Of a stretch of 64,000 nucleotides of DNA, positions 7,891 to 15,951 are shown piece by piece (the first letter of the stretch is position 1; each line of letters begins with the position of its first letter). The notes under the pieces are model-generated. The model was not told the origin of the DNA and did no database searches. It saw nothing but the letters and a program-made list of their open reading frames with translations. This DNA comes from Poriferisodalis sp965221945 (lineage in GTDB: Bacteria > Actinomycetota > Acidimicrobiia > Acidimicrobiales > Poriferisodalaceae): assembly GCF_965221945.1 (NCBI RefSeq), contig NZ_OZ244925.1:1426001-1490000 (forward strand). The letters run 5' to 3'. The position numbers and the translations under genes are program-made.

Positions 7891-10197
7891 ATGAGCACTG
7901 ATGCCCAAGGTGCTCGGCTCGACTCGGCTGCGGGGTGGGTAGTCGCACTGTCGGCTGCGCTCGCAACGTTCGCTGTGTTCGGCGTGGCCTACAGCTTTGG
8001 CGCCTTCTTCGCTGAAGTTCGGGCCGAGTTCGGCGTGGACCGCAGCCAAACGGCACTGCTCTTCTCCCTGACGACGTTTGCGTACTTCACGCTGGGGATC
8101 TTCACGGGCAGGCTCGCCGACCGCTTTGGGCCGCGCCGGGTATTGCTCACCGGCGCGTTCGTGATGTTGGGTGGGCTGTGGCTGACCTCGATGACGAACA
8201 ACATCTGGCTCGCGTACCTCACCTACGGGGCCGGTGTCGGGATTGGCGTTGCCTGCGCCTACGTACCAATGGTGGCGGTCGTCGGCGGGTGGTTCGAGCG
8301 CAGGCGAGTTGCTGCACTGGGTGTGGCCGTTGCCGGAATCGGCGTGGGCACGCTCGTGGGATCGCCAACCGCCGAGGCCCTTGTAGAGGCTTACGGGTGG
8401 CGATCCAGTTACCGGATCTTGGCGGTCGCAGCAACTGCGCTCATGCTGGTGGCGGCGATCGGGGCACGCCGCCCCCCGATGCACACCGACACTGCAGAGC
8501 TGCCGCGTCTCTCCGCGCTGATGCGGGGCCGGGCGCTCATGTTCACATTCCTGTACGCGTCGGTGCTCGTCCTGAGCGCGAGCCTCTTTATGCCCTTCGT
8601 GTACCTGCCCGACTACGTGTCGGGCCTCGGCAGGACTGGCGGCGCGACCCTGGTGGGCATCATCGGCGGCGCGTCGGTAGTAGGCCGGCTCGGTTTGGGG
8701 GCGCTCGGGGCCTTTGTCCCCCTGATGCGTCTGTATCAGCTCTCGTTCTTCACGATGGCGCTCAGCTATCTGCTGTGGCTGGGCTCCGAGGCGAACCCGT
8801 GGATGCTGCTCACGTTCGCCATCGTCATGGGCCTCAGCTACGGCGGCTTCATCGCATTGTCCCCGGCAGTGGCCGCGATGTTGTTCGGCCCAGTCGGGCT
8901 CGGCGGCGTGCTCGGAGCGCTGTACACCGCCGCTGGAGTCGGGGCGATGATCGGCCCACCGGTACTCGGCCTGCTGATCGATGCCAGGGGCTACAACGCC
9001 ACGATCACTATTGCGATGCTCGTGGGCTTCGCTGCCGTACCGCTGCTGATTGCAGCTGAACGGCTCGCACGCTCGCGCCCCGCGGCATTTGGTCCACAAG
9101 CGGCAACGCAGCGCCCGCCACCCAAATCAACGGCAGCCGCTCATCCCCCCTCAGGCAAACCCGTACACGTTCCCGCGTACGGAACGCTCGGTCCCGCTGC
9201 CATCGATTCGGTCCTGCTGCTGTCATTCGGCGGACCCAAAGGCCCGGACGACGTCATGCCGTTCCTTCAGAACGTGACTCGGGGGCGCGAGGTGCAGCCG
9301 GAACGTCTTGCCAAGGTGGAGATGCAATACCTCCGCCACGGCGGCGTCAGCCCCATCAATGAGCAGAACCGCTCGCTGTTGGCGGACGTGTCGTCAGAGC
9401 TGGCTCGACGAGGCAGCCCGCTGGCGTGCTACTGGGGCAACCGCAACTGGCATCCCTACCTGCGGGACACAGTCGGCCAAATGGTTGCCGAGGGTCGCCG
9501 TCACGCAGTGGTGATCGTGACGTCGGCGTTCAGCTCGTACTCAGGCTGCCGCCAATACCACGAGGATCTTGCGCAAGCCGCGAGCGACGTGCCCAACGCG
9601 CCGCAGCTGTCCCGGTTTCGGGTCTACGGCAATCATCCCGGGTTCGCTGGAGCTGTCGCCGAACGCATCCGCGAGGCGCTCGACGGAGCGCATCTGCGAA
9701 GCGACGTACACACCCTGTTCAGCGCACACAGCCTGCCGAGCCGGATGGCGGCGTCCTGTAACTACGAGGCCGAGCTTCGCGATGTCGCCGAGGCCGTTGC
9801 CGATATGGCAGGCCTCGCTGGCGAGATCGAGATCGTGTACCAGTCCCGCAGTGGCCCCCCGCAGGTGCCGTGGCTGGAACCCGATGTCAACGACCGCCTC
9901 ACCCAGCTCGGTTCGCAGGGATGCCGCGCAGTCCTCGTCGTGCCGCTCGGATTCACCTCAGACCACATGGAAGTGCTCGTCGACCTCGACACGAGGGCAC
10001 GTACGACGGCCGCTCGCGCAGGCATCACCATGGTGCGTGCCCGCACGGTCGGCACTCATCCGCTGTTCATTTCAGCGCTCGTCGATCTCGTCGAAGAGAC
10101 CGCTGGGCTGCGTACCGACAGGCCCACGGTCGGTCGCCTCGGTCCACGACCCGACATCTGTGCCCCAGGCTGCTGTCCCCTAGAGCGCTTCGGCTAA
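7891..10197 (+). CDS. Fusion of MFS transporter and ferrochelatase (HemH/CpfC)
   Basis: One uninterrupted 768-codon frame joins two unrelated proteins. Residues about 10-400 are a 12-segment MFS transporter of the monocarboxylate/oxalate-formate type, with the inter-helix motif GRLADRFGPRRVLL. A Pro/Ala-rich linker (about 405-430) leads into a complete ferrochelatase: LLLSFGGPKGPDDV, the metal-site SAHSLPSRM, QSRSGPPQVPW and GFTSDHMEVLVDLD. Ferrochelatases insert iron into a porphyrin, coproporphyrin in actinobacteria. SGCRQY plus the C-terminal CAPGCC place four cysteines where actinobacterial enzymes hold a [2Fe-2S] cluster. The ATG at 7891 is the transporter start. Internal initiation of a separate ferrochelatase cannot be excluded. 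Confidence 0.85.
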   Translation: MSTDAQGARLDSAAGWVVALSAALATFAVFGVAYSFGAFFAEVRAEFGVDRSQTALLFSLTTFAYFTLGIFTGRLADRFGPRRVLLTGAFVMLGGLWLTSMTNNIWLAYLTYGAGVGIGVACAYVPMVAVVGGWFERRRVAALGVAVAGIGVGTLVGSPTAEALVEAYGWRSSYRILAVAATALMLVAAIGARRPPMHTDTAELPRLSALMRGRALMFTFLYASVLVLSASLFMPFVYLPDYVSGLGRTGGATLVGIIGGASVVGRLGLGALGAFVPLMRLYQLSFFTMALSYLLWLGSEANPWMLLTFAIVMGLSYGGFIALSPAVAAMLFGPVGLGGVLGALYTAAGVGAMIGPPVLGLLIDARGYNATITIAMLVGFAAVPLLIAAERLARSRPAAFGPQAATQRPPPKSTAAAHPPSGKPVHVPAYGTLGPAAIDSVLLLSFGGPKGPDDVMPFLQNVTRGREVQPERLAKVEMQYLRHGGVSPINEQNRSLLADVSSELARRGSPLACYWGNRNWHPYLRDTVGQMVAEGRRHAVVIVTSAFSSYSGCRQYHEDLAQAASDVPNAPQLSRFRVYGNHPGFAGAVAERIREALDGAHLRSDVHTLFSAHSLPSRMAASCNYEAELRDVAEAVADMAGLAGEIEIVYQSRSGPPQVPWLEPDVNDRLTQLGSQGCRAVLVVPLGFTSDHMEVLVDLDTRARTTAARAGITMVRARTVGTHPLFISALVDLVEETAGLRTDRPTVGRLGPRPDICAPGCCPLERFG

Positions 10198-10200
10198 CCG

Positions 10201-13038
10201 TCAGCCGCAGCCGCTGGTCGCTCCGCAGGACCGGCAAGCGAAGCACGAACCGACGCGCACCATCCGATCGCCGCAGGTCATGCACAGCGGTGCGTCCCGG
10301 TGACCGCGTGCCTCGGAGCGCTCCGACGGAGGATCCGGAGCCGGCTCGGCGCCGATTGCGCTCTCGACGGAAGCACTCTCGAGTCCTGGCAATGGCGGAT
10401 CGGTGCGCTCGTCGACGCTGAGCACCCCCAGTTCGCTGCGCTCGTCCAACGACAGGTACTCGAGCGCCAAGCGGCGGAAGATGTAGTCGACGATGCTGGT
10501 TGCGATACGAAGCTCGGGATCGTCGGTGAGCCCCGCCGGTTCGAACCGCATGTTGGTGAAGGCCTCGACATAGGAGCGCAGCGGCACCCCGTACTGCAGG
10601 CCATGGCTCACCGAGATGGCGAACGCGTCCATGATCCCGGCCAGCGTGGAGCCCTGTTTTGCCACGGTGAGGAATATCTCCCCTGGCCGTCCGTCGTCAT
10701 ACTCGCCGACCGTCATGTAGCCGTGGCAGTCGGTGACGCGGAAGGAGGACGTGCGCGACCGGCGACTGCGCGGCAACCGATTGCGCGGTGGTGCCGGCGC
10801 TCCCCGCAGCGCCGCGTCGGCGTTGGCCGCGTGGGCCACGGCGGCCGTTGGCGCGGGCCCGACGGACAATGGCTGGCTCACCTTGCAGTTGTCGCGGTAA
10901 ATCGCTACTGCTTTGAGGCCGAGCCGCCACGATTCGGTGAGGAGGTCCTCTATGTCGCCCACGGTGGCCGATTCCGGAAGGTTCACCGTTTTGGAGATCG
11001 CGCCCGACACGAATGGCTGGCAGGCGGCCATCATCGCGACATGGCCCTGCGGCGAGATCACGTCGTCCCCGATCGAGCAGGCGAACACAGCGCGGTCTGC
11101 GTCCGACAGATGCGGCGCACCGGAGATGTGCCCGGTTTCGAGGATGTGCGCCTCGATATCGGCGATTTCCGGCAGCGAGTATCCCAGCCTCCCAAGGGCG
11201 ACGGGCACTGTCGAGTTCACGATGCGCAAGTCGCCGCCACCGACCAGCTTCTTGTGCTTCACCAAGCCCAGGTCGGGCTCGATCCCGGTGGTGTCGCAGT
11301 CCATCATGAACGAGATCGTGCCCGTGGGCGCGATGACGGTGGCCTGAGAATTCCTGACGCCGTGAGCCTCACAACCATCTACTGCACGGTCCCATCGCTC
11401 GCGTGCAGCCGATCGCAGCTCGACTACCAGAGCGGGCAGTCCGTTCTCTGAGGAAACGCTGTCGACGGCTTCCGTGCGGTCTGGGCAGGCCTCGATGCGT
11501 TTGAGCGCGTCGCGATGCCGGCGCAGCACGCCGCTCATCGCTTCTGCGTTGGGCGCGTAGCCGTCGAACGCTCCGAGTCGTTCAGCCAGATCAGCGGAGG
11601 TGGCGTAGGCCTCCCCGCACATGAGCGCCGTGATCGACGCTGCGAGCGCCCTCGCTTGCGGCGAGTCGTACGGGAGGCCCGCTGCCATCAGCAGCGCCCC
11701 CAGGTTCGTGAAGCCCAGACCGAGCTGGCGGAAGCGGCGGGACGTCTCGCCGATGAGATCAGTCGGGTAGTCGGCGTGGCTGACCAGCACGTCCTGCGCA
11801 ATAAACGTGATTCGTACTGCTTGACGAAAGCCCTCGACGTCGAAGTCGCAGCCGGGTGCGGTGCCCACGTGATCCCCGAAGAAGGGCAGCAGGTTGATGC
11901 TTGCCAAGTTGCAGGCCGAATTGTCGAGGTGGACATACTCGCTGCATGGATTGCTGGCGTTGATCGGACCGTGAGCCGGCGCGGTGTGCCAGCTGTTGAT
12001 CGTGGTCGAGAACTGCACGCCGGGATCTGCACACTCCCAGGACGCCTGGGCAATCTGGCGAAGCAGGTCCCGCGCCCCCATCACCGAAGTCACCTCGCCG
12101 TTCGTGCGGGCGCGCAGCTCCCAGGAGGCATCGGCCTCCACCGCTGCCATGAACTCGTTGGACAGCCGAACCGAGTTGTTCGCATTCTGGTACTGCACCG
12201 AGAACGAATCGACGCCGTCGAGATCCATGTCGAAGCCTGCGGCGGACAACGCTCGCGCCTTGCGCTCTTCGCGTGCCTTGCACCACACGAAAGCCTCAAT
12301 GTCAGGGTGGTCGGCGTCGAGCAGCACCATCTTGGCTGCGCGACGGGTCTTGCCGCCGCTGCGAATCGTCCCCGCTGACGCGTCGGCGCCCCGCATGAAG
12401 CTGACCGGGCCACTTGCAGTCCCACCGCCCGACAGGAGTTCGCACGAGGCTCGCAGCGCCGACAGATTCACGCCGGCTCCCGATCCGCCCTTGAAGATGC
12501 GGCCCTCAGTGACGTACCACTCCAGGATCGACTCCATCTCGTCGTCGACGGCGAGGATGAAGCACGCCGACGCCTGCTGGGGCACGTCCCGCACGCCGAT
12601 GTTGAACCACACCGGGCTGTTGAAGGCCACTCGCTGATGCAGCAACAGCCACGCCAGCTCCGCCTCGAAGGTGGTGGCCTCTTCAGGCGATTCGAAATAG
12701 CCATCGCTGGATGCCCAGCGGGTGATCGTGCCCGCAACGCGGTCGATGACCTGGCGCAGCGAATGCTCTCGCTCTGGGGTGCCGAGGGTGCCACGGAAGT
12801 ACTTCTGGGCAACGATATTGACCGCTGTGGGACTCCAATCGGCAGGGAATTCGACGTCGGGCTGCGAGAACGCAACCGACCCGTCGACCGCGTTGGTGAT
12901 GGACGCGTTGAAGCGTTCCCACCGCACGGCGTCGTAAGGGTGAGTGCCGGCAACGGTGAAATGCCGACGCAACCGCATTGGCGCGCCCTCAGGGCGGCGG
13001 CCGGGGTCTGCCCCCTGCACTCGCTGCGCCTCGGTCAT
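10201..13038 (-). CDS. nrdJ: Adenosylcobalamin-dependent ribonucleotide reductase (class II)
   Basis: NrdJ reduces ribonucleotides to deoxyribonucleotides using coenzyme B12 and works without oxygen. The 945-residue protein contains the substrate-site region FNSPVWFNIG, FKGGSGAGVNLS, the active-site loop NPCSEY, and the phosphate-binding PTGTISF. The C-terminus carries CMTCGDRM and CFACRSCG, a zinc-ribbon-like tail with cysteines that can relay electrons in this class. The ATG at 13038 is used; ATG 12978 (MRLRRHFTVAG) is a second candidate closer to many family starts. The stop is 3 bp from the fusion gene stop, so the two genes are convergent. Confidence 0.95.
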   Translation of the reverse strand: MTEAQRVQGADPGRRPEGAPMRLRRHFTVAGTHPYDAVRWERFNASITNAVDGSVAFSQPDVEFPADWSPTAVNIVAQKYFRGTLGTPEREHSLRQVIDRVAGTITRWASSDGYFESPEEATTFEAELAWLLLHQRVAFNSPVWFNIGVRDVPQQASACFILAVDDEMESILEWYVTEGRIFKGGSGAGVNLSALRASCELLSGGGTASGPVSFMRGADASAGTIRSGGKTRRAAKMVLLDADHPDIEAFVWCKAREERKARALSAAGFDMDLDGVDSFSVQYQNANNSVRLSNEFMAAVEADASWELRARTNGEVTSVMGARDLLRQIAQASWECADPGVQFSTTINSWHTAPAHGPINASNPCSEYVHLDNSACNLASINLLPFFGDHVGTAPGCDFDVEGFRQAVRITFIAQDVLVSHADYPTDLIGETSRRFRQLGLGFTNLGALLMAAGLPYDSPQARALAASITALMCGEAYATSADLAERLGAFDGYAPNAEAMSGVLRRHRDALKRIEACPDRTEAVDSVSSENGLPALVVELRSAARERWDRAVDGCEAHGVRNSQATVIAPTGTISFMMDCDTTGIEPDLGLVKHKKLVGGGDLRIVNSTVPVALGRLGYSLPEIADIEAHILETGHISGAPHLSDADRAVFACSIGDDVISPQGHVAMMAACQPFVSGAISKTVNLPESATVGDIEDLLTESWRLGLKAVAIYRDNCKVSQPLSVGPAPTAAVAHAANADAALRGAPAPPRNRLPRSRRSRTSSFRVTDCHGYMTVGEYDDGRPGEIFLTVAKQGSTLAGIMDAFAISVSHGLQYGVPLRSYVEAFTNMRFEPAGLTDDPELRIATSIVDYIFRRLALEYLSLDERSELGVLSVDERTDPPLPGLESASVESAIGAEPAPDPPSERSEARGHRDAPLCMTCGDRMVRVGSCFACRSCGATSGCG

Positions 13039-13198
13039 CGCCACGTGCCGTCAACCCCCTGCACAAGTGTCGCGAGCCGGTATCGATTCGCGGGTACATG
13101 GCTGCCGAACCTTCCGGCCACCATAGACAGGCGCACCCTACGGCCGCCTGCCTGTGGAATGGAAGTGGGCAACGTCGGGGCTTTCATGGGGATATTCC

Positions 13199-13383
13199 TG
13201 TGCACAACTGGCGAGCGGTGTGGATAACCGCCCACGGAGGTGCCGGCATCAAACGCCACGCAGGAATTGCGTGACAGCCCCGTGAGCAGGGGACAGTGCT
13301 GGCCTCCCGGTCGGGCCACCACAGACATCCTCCTCCCGAACTGGCGCTTCTGACAATATGTTTTCCACAGCCCCTGTGGATGA
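13199..13383. promoter_or_regulatory. Cluster of DnaA-box-like 9-mers upstream of nrdJ
   Basis: The 395-bp gap between nrdJ and the next gene (13039-13433) has no supportable gene but holds four DnaA-box-like 9-mers. They are TGTGCACAA at 13199-13207, TGTGGATAA at 13219-13227 (a perfect TTATCCACA on the reverse strand), TTTTCCACA at 13361-13369 and TGTGGATGA at 13375-13383. The last two face each other across a short spacer and could also form a hairpin. Ribonucleotide reductase genes are DnaA-regulated in some bacteria, so a regulatory role is plausible but inferred. Confidence 0.5.
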
Positions 13384-13433
13384 GTGCCGTAGCCCGGGAC
13401 GTTCGGTGGATCCAACGGTGGCAGACTCGCCGC

Positions 13434-14162
13434 GTGCACCGGCTGTACCCGCTGCCTCCGGGACCCGTCAACGCGGAGCGAGCCGCCGGTCCGCGGCGTT
13501 CACCGCACGCCGACCGTCCCTGGGTGATGCTCAACATGGTGGCGAGCATCGACGGGGCCGCCGCGGTCGACGGTCTGTCGCGGGGACTCTCGAGCGAAGC
13601 CGACAAGGCATTGTTCGTCGCCCTGCGCGCCCAAGCCGACATCGTCCTGGTCGGTGCCCGCACGGCGAACGCCGAGCGATATGGCCCAGCGCGGCGATCT
13701 GGGGCCCGCATTGCAGTGGTCAGCGGCTCACTCAGCGTCGACCCGGACTTGCCGCTGTTCCGGTCGCCGTCCGATCCGGCGACCGCACCGTTGCCTCTGG
13801 TGGTGACAACTGCCAACGCTGACCCTGAAGCCGCGGCGCGGCTGGCAGATCGCGCCGACGTCGTGCCCGCTGGCACCGAGTCAGTGGATCTGCATGCGGC
13901 GTTGAGGCACCTCGGCTCGCTGGGAGCCCGCGTCGTACTGTGCGAAGGTGGGCCAGCCCTCAACGCCAGCTTGCTGGCAGCCGATCTTGTAGACGAAGTG
14001 AATCTGACGCACGCCCCGCTGGCCGTGGGAGACGAGGCCCCACGCATCGCCACCGCGCCAGTGGGCGGCTCAACGCCCCCAGGACCACGCGAGTACGCGC
14101 TGGAGCACGTCATCACCCAAGACGGTGTGCTCTTCGTGCGCTGGATCCGCTCCCGGCACTGA
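13434..14162 (+). CDS. RibD C-terminal-domain reductase (pyrimidine reductase/DHFR-like)
   Basis: This 242-residue protein matches the stand-alone RibD C-terminal domain, an NADPH-dependent reductase fold related to dihydrofolate reductase. It has VMLNMVASIDGAAAVDG near the N-terminus, DIVLVGARTANAERYGP, and the C-terminal VVLCEGGPALNASLLAADLVDE. The natural substrate of such stand-alone proteins is often unknown; a riboflavin or folate-like pterin step is possible. I chose the GTG at 13434 (VHRLYPLPPG) because upstream codons in the same frame resemble non-coding sequence and overlap the DnaA-box region. Confidence 0.82.
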   Translation: MHRLYPLPPGPVNAERAAGPRRSPHADRPWVMLNMVASIDGAAAVDGLSRGLSSEADKALFVALRAQADIVLVGARTANAERYGPARRSGARIAVVSGSLSVDPDLPLFRSPSDPATAPLPLVVTTANADPEAAARLADRADVVPAGTESVDLHAALRHLGSLGARVVLCEGGPALNASLLAADLVDEVNLTHAPLAVGDEAPRIATAPVGGSTPPGPREYALEHVITQDGVLFVRWIRSRH

Positions 14163-14186
14163 AGTCTCGAACAAATGCGCGCCATA

Positions 14187-14228
14187 TCGAACATTCGTTG
14201 CTAGTGTAGTGCTTGGAACGAGAGTTCC
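14187..14228. promoter_or_regulatory. LexA operator (SOS box) of lexA
   Basis: The palindrome GAACGAGAGTTC (14216-14227, extended by G and C to GGAAC-N4-GTTCC at 14215-14228) fits the GAAC-N4-GTTC SOS box of Gram-positive LexA. A weaker half-matching site, TCGAACATTCGTTG, begins at 14187. Both lie 95-140 bp upstream of the lexA start, consistent with autoregulation. Confidence 0.65.
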
Positions 14229-14322
14229 GGCTCGACGGACGATGGTGAGCCAACTCGGCGGCTTCGCCCAGCGGATTCGCCCGACACGGCTCACTCAGGC
14301 GTACTTCTCCAGGAGGATCACC

Positions 14323-14979
14323 ATGAAGACGGCTAGTGCTGCGGACCGGCGGGTCGCACATCTCGGAGAGCGCCAGCGCGCCATGCTCGAGTTCATCGAC
14401 GAGATACAGCGCGAGCGCGGTTACCCGCCGTCGGTGCGAGAGATCGGCGAGGCAGTCAACCTCAGCTCGCCTGCAACCGTCCACCGCCACTTACGAACGC
14501 TTGAGGCAGACGGTTGGCTCCGGCGCGACCCGTCACGGCCCAGAGCACTCATCGTCAACTTCGACTGGCAGACGGGCGTGAAGGGAGAGCGACGGCCGAC
14601 CCGTCATGTGCCTCTCATCGGCGACGTCGCCGCCGGTACCGACGTGCTCGCCCAGCAAAACGTTGAAGAACTGCTGCCACTGCCCGCCGACTTCACAGGC
14701 AGCGGTGAATTGTTCATGCTGCGAGTGCGGGGCGACTCGATGATTGATGCCGGCATCTGGGACCGCGACTATGTCGTAGCCCGTCACCAACCCGATGCCG
14801 AATCGGGTGACATCGTTGTCGCGGGCATCGATGGCGAGGAGGGCACCGTCAAGCGCTACCGGCGCGCCGACGATCAAATTGTTCTTGAACCGGCCAATCC
14901 CGATCACCACCCGATCGTCCGCCCCGCCGCCGAGGTCACGATCTACGGCAAGGTGGTGACGGTCATCCGGCGCCTTTAG
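14323..14979 (+). CDS. lexA: LexA repressor
   Basis: LexA represses the SOS regulon and cleaves itself when RecA is activated. The 218-residue protein has an N-terminal winged HTH (RERGYPPSVREIGEAVNL, SSPATVHRHLRTLE), a cleavage-site region VAAGTDVLA (Ala-Gly scissile bond expected in DVAAGT), the catalytic Ser in RVRGDSMIDAGI and the catalytic Lys in GTVKRYRR. The ATG at 14323 follows a strong AGGAGG at 14311-14316, which settles the start. The stop codon lies in the loop of a GC-rich hairpin. Confidence 0.96.
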   Translation: MKTASAADRRVAHLGERQRAMLEFIDEIQRERGYPPSVREIGEAVNLSSPATVHRHLRTLEADGWLRRDPSRPRALIVNFDWQTGVKGERRPTRHVPLIGDVAAGTDVLAQQNVEELLPLPADFTGSGELFMLRVRGDSMIDAGIWDRDYVVARHQPDAESGDIVVAGIDGEEGTVKRYRRADDQIVLEPANPDHHPIVRPAAEVTIYGKVVTVIRRL

Positions 14980-15081
14980 GCGCCGGTGCGAACGACACGG
15001 CGCCGCCTTTAGCGGCGGACCGTCAAATACGGCGCCGCTTGTAGCCGCGGACTGCCAAACACGGCGCTTCGGCACGCCGTG
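14967..15081. repeat. Array of GC-rich hairpins after lexA
   Basis: Three strong inverted repeats follow in 115 bp. The first is CCGGCGCC-TTTA-GGCGCCGG (14967-14986), whose loop contains the lexA stop. The second is CGCCGC-N5-GCGGCG (15001-15017). The third is CACGGCG-N8-CGCCGTG (15060-15081), whose 3' arm contains the GTG proposed as the nudC start. A weaker relative lies near 15031-15050. The spacers ACCGTCAAAT and ACTGCCAAAC are similar, so the block looks like degenerate tandem copies. None has a T-tract, so they may attenuate or stabilise RNA rather than act as classical terminators. Confidence 0.55.
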
Positions 15082-15918
15082 TGCTCAACTTGGCTGGTGT
15101 TCACGGTCCTGACGCAGCCGCCTGAAGATCTCGATGTCGCGTCCCGGGTGTGGATCCCGATCCGATCCGGCACGGTCTTCACCGATCCCACAGGCGGCTT
15201 GGCCAGCGGCTCGACGGTACCAGTCGGCGACGGATCGCCTCGCGCCCTATTTCTGGGAGTGCTCGACGGGCAGGGCGTGTGGGCAGTCGACATGGATCCC
15301 GCTGACGGACCGCCGCTGGACGAGGGTGATCTCGAGCCCGTTCCGCTGCGAAAGCTCTACGGCCGCATCCCCGACGAGCTCTGGCAGATCGCCGGCCGCG
15401 CAACCCAGATCGTGGAGTTCGAACGAACCCACCGCTATTGCGGACGTTGCGGGAGCCCGACGAACACGAATGCCGCCGACCGGGCGAAGGTCTGCGGCGA
15501 GTGCGGGCATATGGCGTTTCCGAGGCTCAGCCCGGCCATGATCGTGCTCGTCGAGCGTGGCCCCGAGGTACTCCTCGCATGGGGCCGGCAATTCCCCGGA
15601 CGCTTCTACAGCGCACTTGCGGGCTTCGTCGAACCCGGTGAGAGCCTCGAGGATGCCGTGTTCCGGGAGGTACGCGAAGAAGTCGCTATCTCGGTGAGCG
15701 ACGTGCGCTATTTCGGAAGCCAGCCGTGGCCCTTCCCGCACTCGTTGATGTGTGGCTTCACTTGCCAATGGCAAGCAGGCGAGATCGAGATTGATCCTGA
15801 AGAGATCGTCGAAGCCGGTTGGTACACCGCTGACAATCTGCCTCCCTGCCCGCGTGGAGGCATGTCGATCGCAGGCTGGCTGATCGACGACTGGCTCAAT
15901 CGCACAGGCGGCGCCTAG
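15079..15918 (+). CDS. nudC: NAD+ diphosphatase / NudC-type Nudix hydrolase
   Basis: NudC hydrolyses NAD(H) and removes NAD caps from RNA. The 279-residue protein contains a zinc ribbon (CGRCG ... CGECG), the Nudix box GFVEPGESLEDAVFREVREE and the NudC-specific SQPWPFPHS. The start is uncertain. The GTG at 15079 gives 279 residues but sits in a hairpin arm, and GTG 15097 is an in-frame alternative. Its stop TAG lies in the centre of another GC palindrome. Confidence 0.9.
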   Translation: MCSTWLVFTVLTQPPEDLDVASRVWIPIRSGTVFTDPTGGLASGSTVPVGDGSPRALFLGVLDGQGVWAVDMDPADGPPLDEGDLEPVPLRKLYGRIPDELWQIAGRATQIVEFERTHRYCGRCGSPTNTNAADRAKVCGECGHMAFPRLSPAMIVLVERGPEVLLAWGRQFPGRFYSALAGFVEPGESLEDAVFREVREEVAISVSDVRYFGSQPWPFPHSLMCGFTCQWQAGEIEIDPEEIVEAGWYTADNLPPCPRGGMSIAGWLIDDWLNRTGGA

Positions 15919-15925
15919 GCGCCGC
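15908..15925. terminator. GC palindrome centred on the nudC stop
   Basis: GCGGCGCC-TA-GGCGCCGC is a perfect 8-bp inverted repeat, with the TAG stop of nudC (15916-15918) at its centre. It lies between the convergent nudC and cysS genes, where a bidirectional terminator would be expected, but there is no T-tract. Confidence 0.4.
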
Positions 15926-15951
15926 TCGGCTCACCTGGGCAAACTCAGCGC

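Noticed and set aside
10300..11451. Long forward frame opposite nrdJ
   Set aside because: It is an antisense shadow of a well-supported ribonucleotide reductase and has no family resemblance.
13039..13433. Cobalamin riboswitch in front of nrdJ
   Set aside because: The conserved B12-box sequences were not recognisable; only DnaA-box-like sites stood out.
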